Assembly: GCA_039714735.1 (NCBI GenBank) | Contig: JBDLIT010000001.1 | Span: 1-64,000, forward strand | Direction: 5' to 3' | Length of the DNA stretch: 64,000 nt | Source: JASJBU01 sp039714735 | Lineage (GTDB): Bacteria > Pseudomonadota > Gammaproteobacteria > Chromatiales > Chromatiaceae | Shown: one piece after another, positions 27,326 to 35,552 of the stretch | Numbering within the stretch: position 1 is the first letter of the stretch | Layout of the letters: every line of letters begins with the position of its first letter | Translations under genes and position numbers: made by a program | Notes under the pieces: model-generated | What the model saw: only the letters and a program-made list of their open reading frames with translations | The model's database searches: none | What the model was told of the DNA's origin: nothing

Positions 27326-28438
27326 ATGTATACAGAGATAGATTCAATACAAGACTTTGTCAGGGTATTGTCAGATGAACCTCTGGATTCAAATGAGTAT
27401 TGGCTCATTCTACTGGCGGCATCACATAGTGAACAGGTTTCACAACTTATCGAGCAGTTGAATGGGGCTGATATCGATTATTTCGGCGCCTTATTCCCCG
27501 GCCTGATTGATGGCGCGCAACACCATACGACTGGCGCTATCTGTAAACGCATACACTGTCTTTCACCGCCTGCCATCATTTCGTTGGAAAGTTTCAACAC
27601 GGATTCCCTGCAGGACCTGCCAGACTTGGATATGCTGGATGGACGTGACGTCACTCTGTTGTGCTTCCCGGATTGTCATGCCCCCAACATAAGCACGTTT
27701 CTCACCGAGATATTCAACAATTACGGTAATGAGATCAATTATTTCGGTTCTGGCACCGGTTATAATGATCTTCGATCGGCGCCTACATTGTTCACAGCGG
27801 AGGGTTTTGCCCAGCAAGCGGTCCTTGTGGTTTTTGGCGTCATGCGGACCAGCGTCTCTGCAAAGCATGGCTGGAGCAGGATACAGGGGCCATTTGTGGC
27901 CACACGGACAGAGGGTAATATAATCAAGGAGATCAACTGGCAGCCTGCTGAAACGCTTTATCGTTCAGTCATCGATCCCGAATTGGCTGAAGTGCCGCGC
28001 AAGGAATTCTTTACCAAAGTCTCCCCCCTCTATCCTTTGTGCATTGAAAAAAGCGGTGCAGAGGATGTCGTACGCGATCCCATCGGTGTGACCGATGAAG
28101 GTGGAGTGATCTGTCTGTCCGATGTTGAAGAGGGTGCGGTCATGCATCTGATGCATGGCGCAGCAGAGGAACTCAAAAAAGCGGCGCTGGAAGCTGTCGT
28201 GGAAAGTGAGAATCACAATGGATTTCATGATGTGCTGGTCTGTGACTGTTATTCGCGCGTCTTGTTATTGGGCGACCGATTCAAGGAGGAACTGCAAGCC
28301 GTTGCAGATGAGGTAAAGCGATATAATCCGCAGATTAATCCACAGGGAGTGATTGCTTTGGGCGAAATAGCCAGTGATGGCAATCATGCTGTGGAGTTAT
28401 ACAACAAGACATTTGGAATTTGTCTATTCAATGGCTAA
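27326..28438 (+). CDS. FIST domain sensor protein
   Basis: A 370-residue soluble protein with FIST_N (about 20-215; NYFGSGTGYNDL and the KHGWSRIQGPF segment) and FIST_C (about 220-365; EGAVMHLMHG and NPQGVIALGEIAS). FIST is a predicted small-ligand sensory domain found with signal-transduction outputs. GAGG lies eight bases before the ATG. Its stop overlaps the start of the following GGDEF-EAL gene by eight bases, which strongly suggests that it supplies the input for that protein. Confidence 0.88.
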   Translation: MYTEIDSIQDFVRVLSDEPLDSNEYWLILLAASHSEQVSQLIEQLNGADIDYFGALFPGLIDGAQHHTTGAICKRIHCLSPPAIISLESFNTDSLQDLPDLDMLDGRDVTLLCFPDCHAPNISTFLTEIFNNYGNEINYFGSGTGYNDLRSAPTLFTAEGFAQQAVLVVFGVMRTSVSAKHGWSRIQGPFVATRTEGNIIKEINWQPAETLYRSVIDPELAEVPRKEFFTKVSPLYPLCIEKSGAEDVVRDPIGVTDEGGVICLSDVEEGAVMHLMHGAAEELKKAALEAVVESENHNGFHDVLVCDCYSRVLLLGDRFKEELQAVADEVKRYNPQINPQGVIALGEIASDGNHAVELYNKTFGICLFNG

Positions 28439-31073
28439 CTCACAGGATATTCGTTCCGACCTGCAACTGCTTTATGAGTTGTCACTCGCAGTTGGTCGTA
28501 GTCTGGACCCCAGTCAGGTCTGTTCTCAATTTTTAAGAACTTTACTGCGACGCAAGGATTTCTCATATGGCGCATTCTGGATAGATGGCAGCCAAATGTT
28601 GGAAAAAACGGATGATCAGCATCAATTGCTGTATGCGATGCCCCGCGTACGAGCTGTGTATACTCGACTGAAGTCTGATCACCCGAGCATCAATCTACCT
28701 TCCGGAGTCGCCTTTACACACATAGCAGACACCGATTCAGCCTTTCGAAGCATTATTACGGAACGTGGTGTAGAAAGGGGCGCCTATGCAATCTTCCGGC
28801 TGACCGATTTTGGTGTTCTCAAGCTATACCGGGATCGTGGCAGAATAGAAGAGATGGAACTCAGACAGCTTCGACAGGTTGTAGACAAACTGGCCATCGC
28901 CCTAAAGGGTGCTATAGCGCATTCACAAGCCATCGAAACTCAAAAAATCCTGGTGCGGGAGACCGCCTTGTTGCGTGGCCTGATCGACTCTGTCCCTGAT
29001 CTAATTACATTTAAAAACGAAAGGAGTGAATTTCTCGGTTGCAATAAGGCGTTTGCGGAGTATGTCAACCTGCAGGAAAGCGAACTGATCGGGAAGACGG
29101 ATCTTGATCTTTTCTCTAAAGAAGTTGCCGAGTTCTATCAAATCAAAGATAAAGCGATGCTGGACGCTGGCGAGGCAAGGCGTAACGAAGAGTGGATCCA
29201 CTATGCGGACGGTCGGCGTGTACTGCTGGATACTTTGAAGACGCCATTCTTCTCGTCTGAGGGAGAGGTGCTGGGCCTTATTGGAATCAGCAGGGATATT
29301 ACTGAACGTAAGGAGGCAGAGGCCAGGATACTGAACCAACAACAGTTTCTGGAGACTGTGATTGATGCTGTCGCCGATCCGGTATTGGTTATCGATACAG
29401 ATTTTCAGATTCTTATCAGCAATAAGAGCGCCAGGCAAATATTCAAATTGGAGCAGAGTCCTGCCCAGGTGCTGGAAGACCTGGAGTCCTGCTTGGAGAT
29501 CCTGCTCAAGAATGAGGTCCCATGCAGCGAACCACAAGACAGCCCCGTTAGCCAGGTGCTTTCATTCAGTCAGCCAATACGTCAGATTAGAGATCTGCGT
29601 ACAAACAGCGGTGTGCGATCCTTCGAATTGACCGCCAACCCTTACCTTGGAGAAAAATTCAGGACCGGTGGCATCGTTCTGGTCGCACGTGATATCACTG
29701 ATAAACAGCGCGCCGAAGAGCGGATTCAGTTCATGGCCCATCATGATGCGCTTACCGGTCTGCCGAACAGAATCCTCTTGCGGGATCGTTTCGATCAGGC
29801 AGTTAATGCGGCGAACCGGGAGCGTGAGAAGGTTGCCTTACTGTTTCTTGATCTGGATGATTTCAAGAGCGTCAACGATTCGCTTGGGCACCAAGTGGGC
29901 GATCACCTGCTGCAGGCGGTAGTGACGCGCCTGCAGCAACGGGTTCGCGAGGCGGATACCATCAGCCGGCAGGGGGGGGATGAGTTTCTGATCATGCTGC
30001 GTGAGTTGCGAGACGCCACCCATGCCGAGATAATCTGTGAGGATCTGCTGGCCTGTTTCAAGGAGTCATTTAACATTCTCGACTACCGGTTGCATACCTC
30101 CTTCAGTATAGGTATCAGTATCTATCCGGATGACGGCAGTGATTTCGATTCGCTATTGCAAAAGGCCGATACGGCTATGTATTCCGCCAAAGAGGCAGGG
30201 CGCAACACATTTCGTTTCTTCACGGATGAGATGAATCAGGTCGCGTTTGAACGTCTTCAGTTACAAACCCGGCTACGCAAGGCCTTTGAAGAGGGAGAAC
30301 TGAGTCTGGCATACCAGCCGCAATTTGATATTGCCAGTGGCAGAATTGTCGGTGTAGAGGCCTTATTGCGCTGGATCACCAGGGAATTCGGCACCGTGCC
30401 GCCCGACCGGTTTATCAGCATCGCTGAAGAGAGTGGCCTGATTATTCAGATAGGGGCCTGGGTATTGAAAGAGGCATGCCGGCAGGCCGTTTTTTGGCAA
30501 CAGAAATATAATTCCGAGTTCACTATCTCGGTGAATCTTTCGGCGCTGCAGTTAAGGCGCGATGGCCTGCAGAAAACCATCACCGAGGCACTGGAGGAAA
30601 CAGGTCTCTCGCCTGATCTGTTGGAATTGGAGTTGACTGAGTCCATGCTGATCAAGGATACCAACAATGTAATGGCCACCGTCACTGAATTGAAACAGGC
30701 GGGGGTCAAACTTGCGATAGATGATTTTGGCACGGGCTATTCATCCCTGAGTTACCTGAAAAAGCTCAAGGTGGATAGGCTTAAGATCGATCGTTCCTTT
30801 GTCCGGGATATTCTGGACGATCCAGAAGATGAAGCGATAGCGCGAGCTATCGTGCAGATGGCGCATAGTCTGAAACTCGAGGTTGTCGCGGAGGGTGTTG
30901 AGAAACAGGAACAAGCCCAGTGGTTACTTGAGGAGGGGTGTGAACTGGCTCAAGGGAATTTCTTTTCCAGGCCGGTCGATGCAGAGGAATTCGGCAAAGT
31001 ATTGAAGCGTGCTTCTGGTGATGCCAAAGCTGTCAGGTACAGGCGCTTGAATGCGGTGCAATCTACAGATTGA
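28431..31073 (+). CDS. GAF-like/PAS/PAS/GGDEF/EAL protein
   Basis: About 880 residues from the ATG at 28431, which overlaps the FIST stop; an upstream start at 28374 lacks support. Order: GAF-like region (about 10-165), PAS (about 178-297), PAS (about 305-425), GGDEF (about 430-600) and EAL (about 615-870). The GGDEF motif (515-519), RxxD site (506-509) and EAL motif (in GVEALLRW) are all intact, so the protein could both make and degrade c-di-GMP. There is no membrane segment. It is translationally coupled to the FIST sensor. Confidence 0.93.
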   Translation: MANSQDIRSDLQLLYELSLAVGRSLDPSQVCSQFLRTLLRRKDFSYGAFWIDGSQMLEKTDDQHQLLYAMPRVRAVYTRLKSDHPSINLPSGVAFTHIADTDSAFRSIITERGVERGAYAIFRLTDFGVLKLYRDRGRIEEMELRQLRQVVDKLAIALKGAIAHSQAIETQKILVRETALLRGLIDSVPDLITFKNERSEFLGCNKAFAEYVNLQESELIGKTDLDLFSKEVAEFYQIKDKAMLDAGEARRNEEWIHYADGRRVLLDTLKTPFFSSEGEVLGLIGISRDITERKEAEARILNQQQFLETVIDAVADPVLVIDTDFQILISNKSARQIFKLEQSPAQVLEDLESCLEILLKNEVPCSEPQDSPVSQVLSFSQPIRQIRDLRTNSGVRSFELTANPYLGEKFRTGGIVLVARDITDKQRAEERIQFMAHHDALTGLPNRILLRDRFDQAVNAANREREKVALLFLDLDDFKSVNDSLGHQVGDHLLQAVVTRLQQRVREADTISRQGGDEFLIMLRELRDATHAEIICEDLLACFKESFNILDYRLHTSFSIGISIYPDDGSDFDSLLQKADTAMYSAKEAGRNTFRFFTDEMNQVAFERLQLQTRLRKAFEEGELSLAYQPQFDIASGRIVGVEALLRWITREFGTVPPDRFISIAEESGLIIQIGAWVLKEACRQAVFWQQKYNSEFTISVNLSALQLRRDGLQKTITEALEETGLSPDLLELELTESMLIKDTNNVMATVTELKQAGVKLAIDDFGTGYSSLSYLKKLKVDRLKIDRSFVRDILDDPEDEAIARAIVQMAHSLKLEVVAEGVEKQEQAQWLLEEGCELAQGNFFSRPVDAEEFGKVLKRASGDAKAVRYRRLNAVQSTD

Positions 31074-31115
31074 GGGCGCCCCTTGGATCGTCCTGTAACA
31101 TATCTTTCCGCAGGA

Positions 31116-32057
31116 TCAAGAACCAAACCAGAACCCGGTGCTCTTGTTCAAAAATTCGTCATACCGCATGTAATGGGAGCCGTCACAGGAGAAGGTCAGG
31201 CTGATCATGCCGTTGAAGATATTGATAGAGGACAATCTTAGGTAGATGTTCTCATCCGCCATACGCAGAGACTGCAGGGTTTCCAGGAGTGGCGCTATCT
31301 CTTCCTGGGGGATCACCGCATTGGCTGGATAGGGGCTGTGTGGGTAGATCAGGCAGATATCCGGATCACTCAGGGCTTCATGATCGAGAATACGGTAACG
31401 GTAAGGATCATTGACGGTCCAAATCGTTGCCTGGCTGCTGGAGAAGTGAATCTGGCACTGAAAAATACCTCTGAGAGTGAGCAGTTCCTCCAGGATCGAA
31501 AGGGCTTTAGGCATGTTTCGGTCCATCGGACTCTCAACCCGGGATTGTTGAAATACCAGGCCGCGAATGGCGGGATCCCCCTTGACCTGCCGCCAGTTGC
31601 TGGGTTCTTCATAGAGTTCGGCGGTCATCGGCAGATCGCGTAGATCGAAATCAGCTCCAAGATATCCGAGGGTGACAGAGCCTTGCCGAACGATCTGCAA
31701 AGCAGTGAGTGAGGGCCTATGTTTCGACAGGCTGATGTAGGCATCTGAAAGCAGAAAACCCCAGACTGGCACGGCTTCCTTCATGTAGGGGCGTTGCGAG
31801 CGATCGCGCCCGAAATGTCCGGCAACCAGGCCTGTCCGATCAACATTATCACTGATCTGCACGGTGTCTGTGCCGACACAATAGAGGTAAGTGCAGTGGG
31901 GGATAGTTGCGAAGCCTGCCAGTAAAACATTGTTCAGCTGGGTGCGGTTACCCCACGCCGGAGCACAGTCTTCGGCCAGCCGGGCGAGGGGCTTATGCAG
32001 CATCCTTGCAAGTTGTTCACGTTGCAGATAGATACTCTTTTTCCATGAATCTGTCAT
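31116..32057 (-). CDS. PDC/Cache-like sensor domain protein
   Basis: A 313-residue protein without signal peptide or clear membrane helix. The region of about 35-140, with TYLYCVGTDTVQISDNV, the RPYMKEAVP motif and YISLSKHRPSLTALQ, follows the pattern of PDC (Cache) ligand-binding domains. PDC domains are usually extracytoplasmic, so a soluble copy without transmitter is unusual; it may work in the cytoplasm with a separate partner. GGAG lies six bases before the ATG. It is convergent with the FIST-GGDEF-EAL operon. Confidence 0.7.
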   Translation of the reverse strand: MTDSWKKSIYLQREQLARMLHKPLARLAEDCAPAWGNRTQLNNVLLAGFATIPHCTYLYCVGTDTVQISDNVDRTGLVAGHFGRDRSQRPYMKEAVPVWGFLLSDAYISLSKHRPSLTALQIVRQGSVTLGYLGADFDLRDLPMTAELYEEPSNWRQVKGDPAIRGLVFQQSRVESPMDRNMPKALSILEELLTLRGIFQCQIHFSSSQATIWTVNDPYRYRILDHEALSDPDICLIYPHSPYPANAVIPQEEIAPLLETLQSLRMADENIYLRLSSINIFNGMISLTFSCDGSHYMRYDEFLNKSTGFWFGS

Positions 32058-32190
32058 GACACACTCCGCTCAATCGGTAATGGGTTCAACTGAGGATTCT
32101 AGGTTGAAGGTTATCATCCGAATGGCCTGTGAATTGACTGGTGCTCTGGATTCCACTGAGGGTCTAGCATATGTCATAAGTGCCGTCGGT

Positions 32191-32502
32191 CTAATGAATG
32201 TGAACCGCAAGCCAGATACACAAAGGATCGGTGCTGGTATTCAATACCTGGTGGGGAGTGCCACTGGGGATGAAAAGCGTCTCCCCGGAATGCAGGGTCA
32301 GAATAGTGTTGCCCATCTCTATTGTCGCCTCGCCCTGTAGCAGGCAGACCCATTCGTCCTGTTCCTGGTTATACCGTTCTGAACGGGTCATCGCCGGGCT
32401 CTGAATGCGTTCAATTGTAACATTCTTACATTTCAGTAAGGTTTCAAACTGCTCCGCTTGCCCATCCATGGGTGTGGATTTGAATATGTTGATGAACGGC
32501 AT
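32191..32502 (-). CDS. small cupin-domain protein
   Basis: A 103-residue single-domain cupin: the metal-site motif 1 is seen around QDEWVCLLQGEATI and motif 2 around GETLFIPSGTPHQV, with His before the end of motif 2. Motif 1 has Glu/Asp but no clear HxH pair, so the metal site is atypical. The substrate cannot be told. The ribosome-binding site is weak. Confidence 0.8.
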   Translation of the reverse strand: MPFINIFKSTPMDGQAEQFETLLKCKNVTIERIQSPAMTRSERYNQEQDEWVCLLQGEATIEMGNTILTLHSGETLFIPSGTPHQVLNTSTDPLCIWLAVHIH

Positions 32503-32722
32503 TTAGTGGGCGCCTGTGAGATGTTAGTTTGTATATGGTCGCATGGGTTCCGTGTGGGAGAAAAGAGTACTTTTGGTTGGTCTGAAACGTAGCGTCACCT
32601 TGTCTTGGCTGACATTCTATGGGTTGTGGGTTACCTGGCGGAATTTGTAGTGCTGCCTGAGTCACTGGTGATCGTCATGATTCTTACCCTGATCGGTGAT
32701 GAATGTATCACCTCAACGGCTC

Positions 32723-33085
32723 TCAGCGGTGCTTTTTACCCACATGTTCCATATGGCGCAGCCAGCTGGTGAACATCATGCCGGCAGAACCGCTACCGGC
32801 GCGGCGGCCTTTGAAGGTGTGGAAACAGCCTTCGTCCTCATCGGCAAGGCGGGCTGAGCCGACGTTCAGAAAAAAGAAGATGAGAAAAACATCCAGTATC
32901 ATGGTTCCTACTGCGAGGGGGGTGTAGAGAATATAGTCCTGTGAGACCCAGCCCAGGATCAGTGTATGGTAGGCGAAGCCCAGGTAGATCGAGCCAAAGA
33001 AGAGTATCGCCGCCATGAGTGAAAAGAGGTCTGCCAACCAGGTGTGGCGGCGGGTGTAGCCCTTGAGGTTTTTGCATACAGACAC
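32723..33085 (-). CDS. small membrane protein
   Basis: A 120-residue protein with two hydrophobic segments (about 17-38 and 50-75) and a basic tail. It starts with GTG; AGGAGG six bases upstream supports this start. I do not recognise the family. It is divergent from the alanine symporter gene, and the 165 bases between them probably hold both promoters. Confidence 0.7.
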   Translation of the reverse strand: MSVCKNLKGYTRRHTWLADLFSLMAAILFFGSIYLGFAYHTLILGWVSQDYILYTPLAVGTMILDVFLIFFFLNVGSARLADEDEGCFHTFKGRRAGSGSAGMMFTSWLRHMEHVGKKHR

Positions 33086-33249
33086 GGTCTTCCTCCTATT
33101 GATTTTATAGTTTAGTTATTTTGTCAACAATAGTCTTTGTACGGTTTCATCATTTTTTCGGGAAGTCAAATTCAATCGTTCCTCGTGATCGTGAGTCGTT
33201 TGCCTGTGGTGTATAGTGAAAGTCTTTGGATTTCGTTGGGGGAAGTTGA

Positions 33250-34593
33250 GTGGAGAGCATTGTTGAGCTGATCAAAGATTTGAACAGTCTGGTCTGGGGG
33301 CCGGTCATGCTGGTATTGATACTGGGTACCGGCATCTTTCTCATGCTTGGTTTGAAGCTTATGCCGCTGGCCAAGCTCGGCTACGGCTTTCGCATGCTCT
33401 GGCAGGGTCGAAAAGGTGTGGGTGAGGGTGAAATCAGCCCCTTCAACGCCCTGATGACCTCACTCTCAGCTACCATCGGTACCGGCAATATCGCCGGTGT
33501 CGGCACCGCGATTGCCCTGGGCGGTCCCGGGGCCCTGTTCTGGATGTGGTGCACCGCACTGGTCGGCATGGCCACCAAATACGCCGAGGCAGTACTGGCA
33601 GTGCGCTACCGGGAGGTGGACGAGAAAGGCAACCATGTGGGTGGCCCCATGTACTACATCAAGAACGGTCTGGGCAGCCATTGGGCTTGGTTGGGCATGC
33701 TATTTGCCATATTCGGCGCCCTGGCGGGCTTCGGTATCGGCAATACCGTGCAGGCCAACTCGGTAGCAGACGTGCTGCAGACCAATTTCGCCATCAAGCC
33801 AGCCTACACCGGTCTGGTGATGGCGGTACTGGCTTTCCTGGTGCTGCTCGGTGGCGTCCGGCGCATCGCAGAAGTGGCCGGTAAGCTGGTGCCCTTTATG
33901 GCGATTGCCTATCTGCTGGGTGGCCTGCTGGTGTTGGCTCTGAATATCACAGCGATTCCGGCTGCCGTGGTACAGGTTGTTCATCTCGCCTTTACCCCCA
34001 CTGCCGCGACCGGTGGTTTTGCCGGCGCGGCGGTCTGGGCGGCGATCCGCTTTGGTGTCGCCCGCGGGATCTTCTCCAATGAGGCGGGACTGGGCAGCGC
34101 CCCCATCGCGCATGCCGCGGCCGTGACCAACAGCCCGGTGCGTCAGGGCAGCATCGCCATGCTCGGCACCTTTATCGATACCCTGATCATCTGTTCCATC
34201 ACCGGTCTGGCGATCGTGGTCACCGGCGCCTGGACCAGTGGCGAGACCGGTGCAGCCCTCTCCTCCATGGCCTTCGAACGGGCGCTGCCGGGATTTGGCG
34301 GCTATATGGTGAGCATCGGGCTGGCGATCTTCGCCTTCACCACCCTGCTGGGCTGGAGTTTTTATGGAGAGAAATGTACCGAATATCTGTTTGGAGTGAA
34401 GGCGATCACCCCGTTCCGTATCCTCTGGGTGCTGATGATCCCGGTGGGGGCCATGGCCCAGGAGCAGCTCAACTTTGTCTGGCTGGTGGCGGATACCCTG
34501 AATGCCATGATGGCTGTGCCGAATCTGCTGGCGCTGCTGCTGCTGAGCCCGGTAGTGTTCAAGCTGACCCGGGATTATTTCAAAAGCACATAG
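33250..34593 (+). CDS. sodium:alanine/glycine symporter, AGCS family
   Basis: A 447-residue inner-membrane amino-acid:cation symporter with about ten membrane helices. The family motifs include SALSATIGTGNIAGV-like text (LSATIGTGNIAGVGTAI), GGPGALFWMW and GIFSNEAGLGSAPIAHAAA. A GTG start is used, with GGGGGAA upstream. The substrate is alanine or glycine by family. No catabolic gene is adjacent. The 3' side runs into a region of REP-like hairpins. Confidence 0.93.
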   Translation: MESIVELIKDLNSLVWGPVMLVLILGTGIFLMLGLKLMPLAKLGYGFRMLWQGRKGVGEGEISPFNALMTSLSATIGTGNIAGVGTAIALGGPGALFWMWCTALVGMATKYAEAVLAVRYREVDEKGNHVGGPMYYIKNGLGSHWAWLGMLFAIFGALAGFGIGNTVQANSVADVLQTNFAIKPAYTGLVMAVLAFLVLLGGVRRIAEVAGKLVPFMAIAYLLGGLLVLALNITAIPAAVVQVVHLAFTPTAATGGFAGAAVWAAIRFGVARGIFSNEAGLGSAPIAHAAAVTNSPVRQGSIAMLGTFIDTLIICSITGLAIVVTGAWTSGETGAALSSMAFERALPGFGGYMVSIGLAIFAFTTLLGWSFYGEKCTEYLFGVKAITPFRILWVLMIPVGAMAQEQLNFVWLVADTLNAMMAVPNLLALLLLSPVVFKLTRDYFKST

Positions 34594-34631
34594 AAGGGAT
34601 GTCCGCTTCATCTCACACTGAAAATCCCATT

Positions 34632-34731
34632 GTAGGAGCTGCCCATGGCTGCGACCAAAGGCGGTAAGCCTTTTTGTCGTCTTCCCACAAAGCGACTAGC
34701 GTCGCTAATCGCAGCCGCGGGCAGCTCCTGC
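34632..34731. repeat. REPIN-like pair of inverted repeats
   Basis: GTAGGAGCTGCCCATGGCTG (34632 onward, 23 bases in all) and the complement at 34709-34731 match at 20 of 23 positions. Between them lies a second hairpin, AGCGAC-TAGC-GTCGCT (34691-34706). The outer sequence resembles REP elements known from pseudomonads. It lies just behind the symporter gene and could also stabilise or end its mRNA. Confidence 0.7.
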
Positions 34732-34746
34732 GGAGGCTGAATAGGA

Positions 34747-34815
34747 GTAGGTCGGCATCCCATGCCGACAATCCAGGTTTCGGCAGACGCTTTGGCGGCA
34801 AAGCGCCCTACAGGC
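34747..34815. repeat. second REP-like hairpin pair
   Basis: Begins GTAGG and ends CCTAC, with two hairpins inside: GTCGGCAT-CCC-ATGCCGAC (34751-34769) and GCTTTG-GCGG-CAAAGC (34790-34805 region). The GTAGG edge is also found at the REPs around the transposase gene at 37158-37801. Confidence 0.6.
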
Positions 34816-34883
34816 TGTAATGAGGACATTAGGTGTTGCAGGCGTTCTTCTGCCAGCCAACGATTTGTTTGCCCAGTCAAAAA

Positions 34884-34902
34884 GGGTGGGCAACTCCCAC
34901 CC
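34884..34902. repeat. short hairpin GGGTGGG/CCCACCC
   Basis: GGGTGGG-CAACT-CCCACCC, a 7-bp perfect stem with a five-base loop in the 420-base gene-free region between the symporter and the membrane protein gene. It is followed by no T-run. It is probably another dispersed repeat. Confidence 0.5.
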
Positions 34903-35015
34903 GGTTGAAAGATTTTTACAGTGATCGGGTTAAATCTGGCAAATAACGACTGAAATTCGTATTCTGTAGATTGCTTACGCACTTAATTGGGAAATAACGT
35001 TAACAGAGAAGGGAC

Positions 35016-35552
35016 ATGGCGCCGGCTAGTTGGCTGATTTGGGGGTTATCTTTGGGGGCGATAGCTGTCCTGCTAGTAAGGGATCTGTGGCGGAGCCATC
35101 GACAGATGGTTGGGCCTGCTGCTTCAAGTATCTCTGGCAAGTCAAACCGCAATAGTCTGTTGCTGCTGCTAGCGTTGGTTGTACTGATTACCTTTGTGAT
35201 ATTGCTGACAGCCACGCTCAAATCCCCGGAAGCTATGGGTAGTACAGCCAGCCCCATCCCCTGGTTGACGGTAGGGCTGCTCTACCTCTGTATGCTGGCA
35301 GGCATTGCAGCTCAGTATTTTTTCTTCGCATCAGAGAAAGATGTGTTTCGCTGGCAGACATTTATCAAACCATTTCTGGCCTCACCGGTTATCTTCATTC
35401 CGCTCGCTTCTTCTTATCAGGAGGCTTTGCATCCGTTCGAGTCTTTTAGCATGGCAGATCTGATGATACTGCTGGCTGCCTTTCAGAATGGATTTTTCTG
35501 GAAGATCGTGTTCGATCGCATCGCCGGTGAACAGGAGGAGGCGAAGTCTTGA
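35016..35552 (+). CDS. membrane protein paired with the caspase gene
   Basis: A 178-residue protein with four hydrophobic segments (about 4-22, 46-68, 83-102 and 115-132) and a further amphipathic stretch near the end. I do not recognise the family. AGAAGGGA precedes the ATG closely. Its stop codon overlaps the TTG start of the caspase gene, so the two are very likely translated together and act together. A membrane anchor, pore or regulator for the caspase is possible but unproven. Confidence 0.75.
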   Translation: MAPASWLIWGLSLGAIAVLLVRDLWRSHRQMVGPAASSISGKSNRNSLLLLLALVVLITFVILLTATLKSPEAMGSTASPIPWLTVGLLYLCMLAGIAAQYFFFASEKDVFRWQTFIKPFLASPVIFIPLASSYQEALHPFESFSMADLMILLAAFQNGFFWKIVFDRIAGEQEEAKS

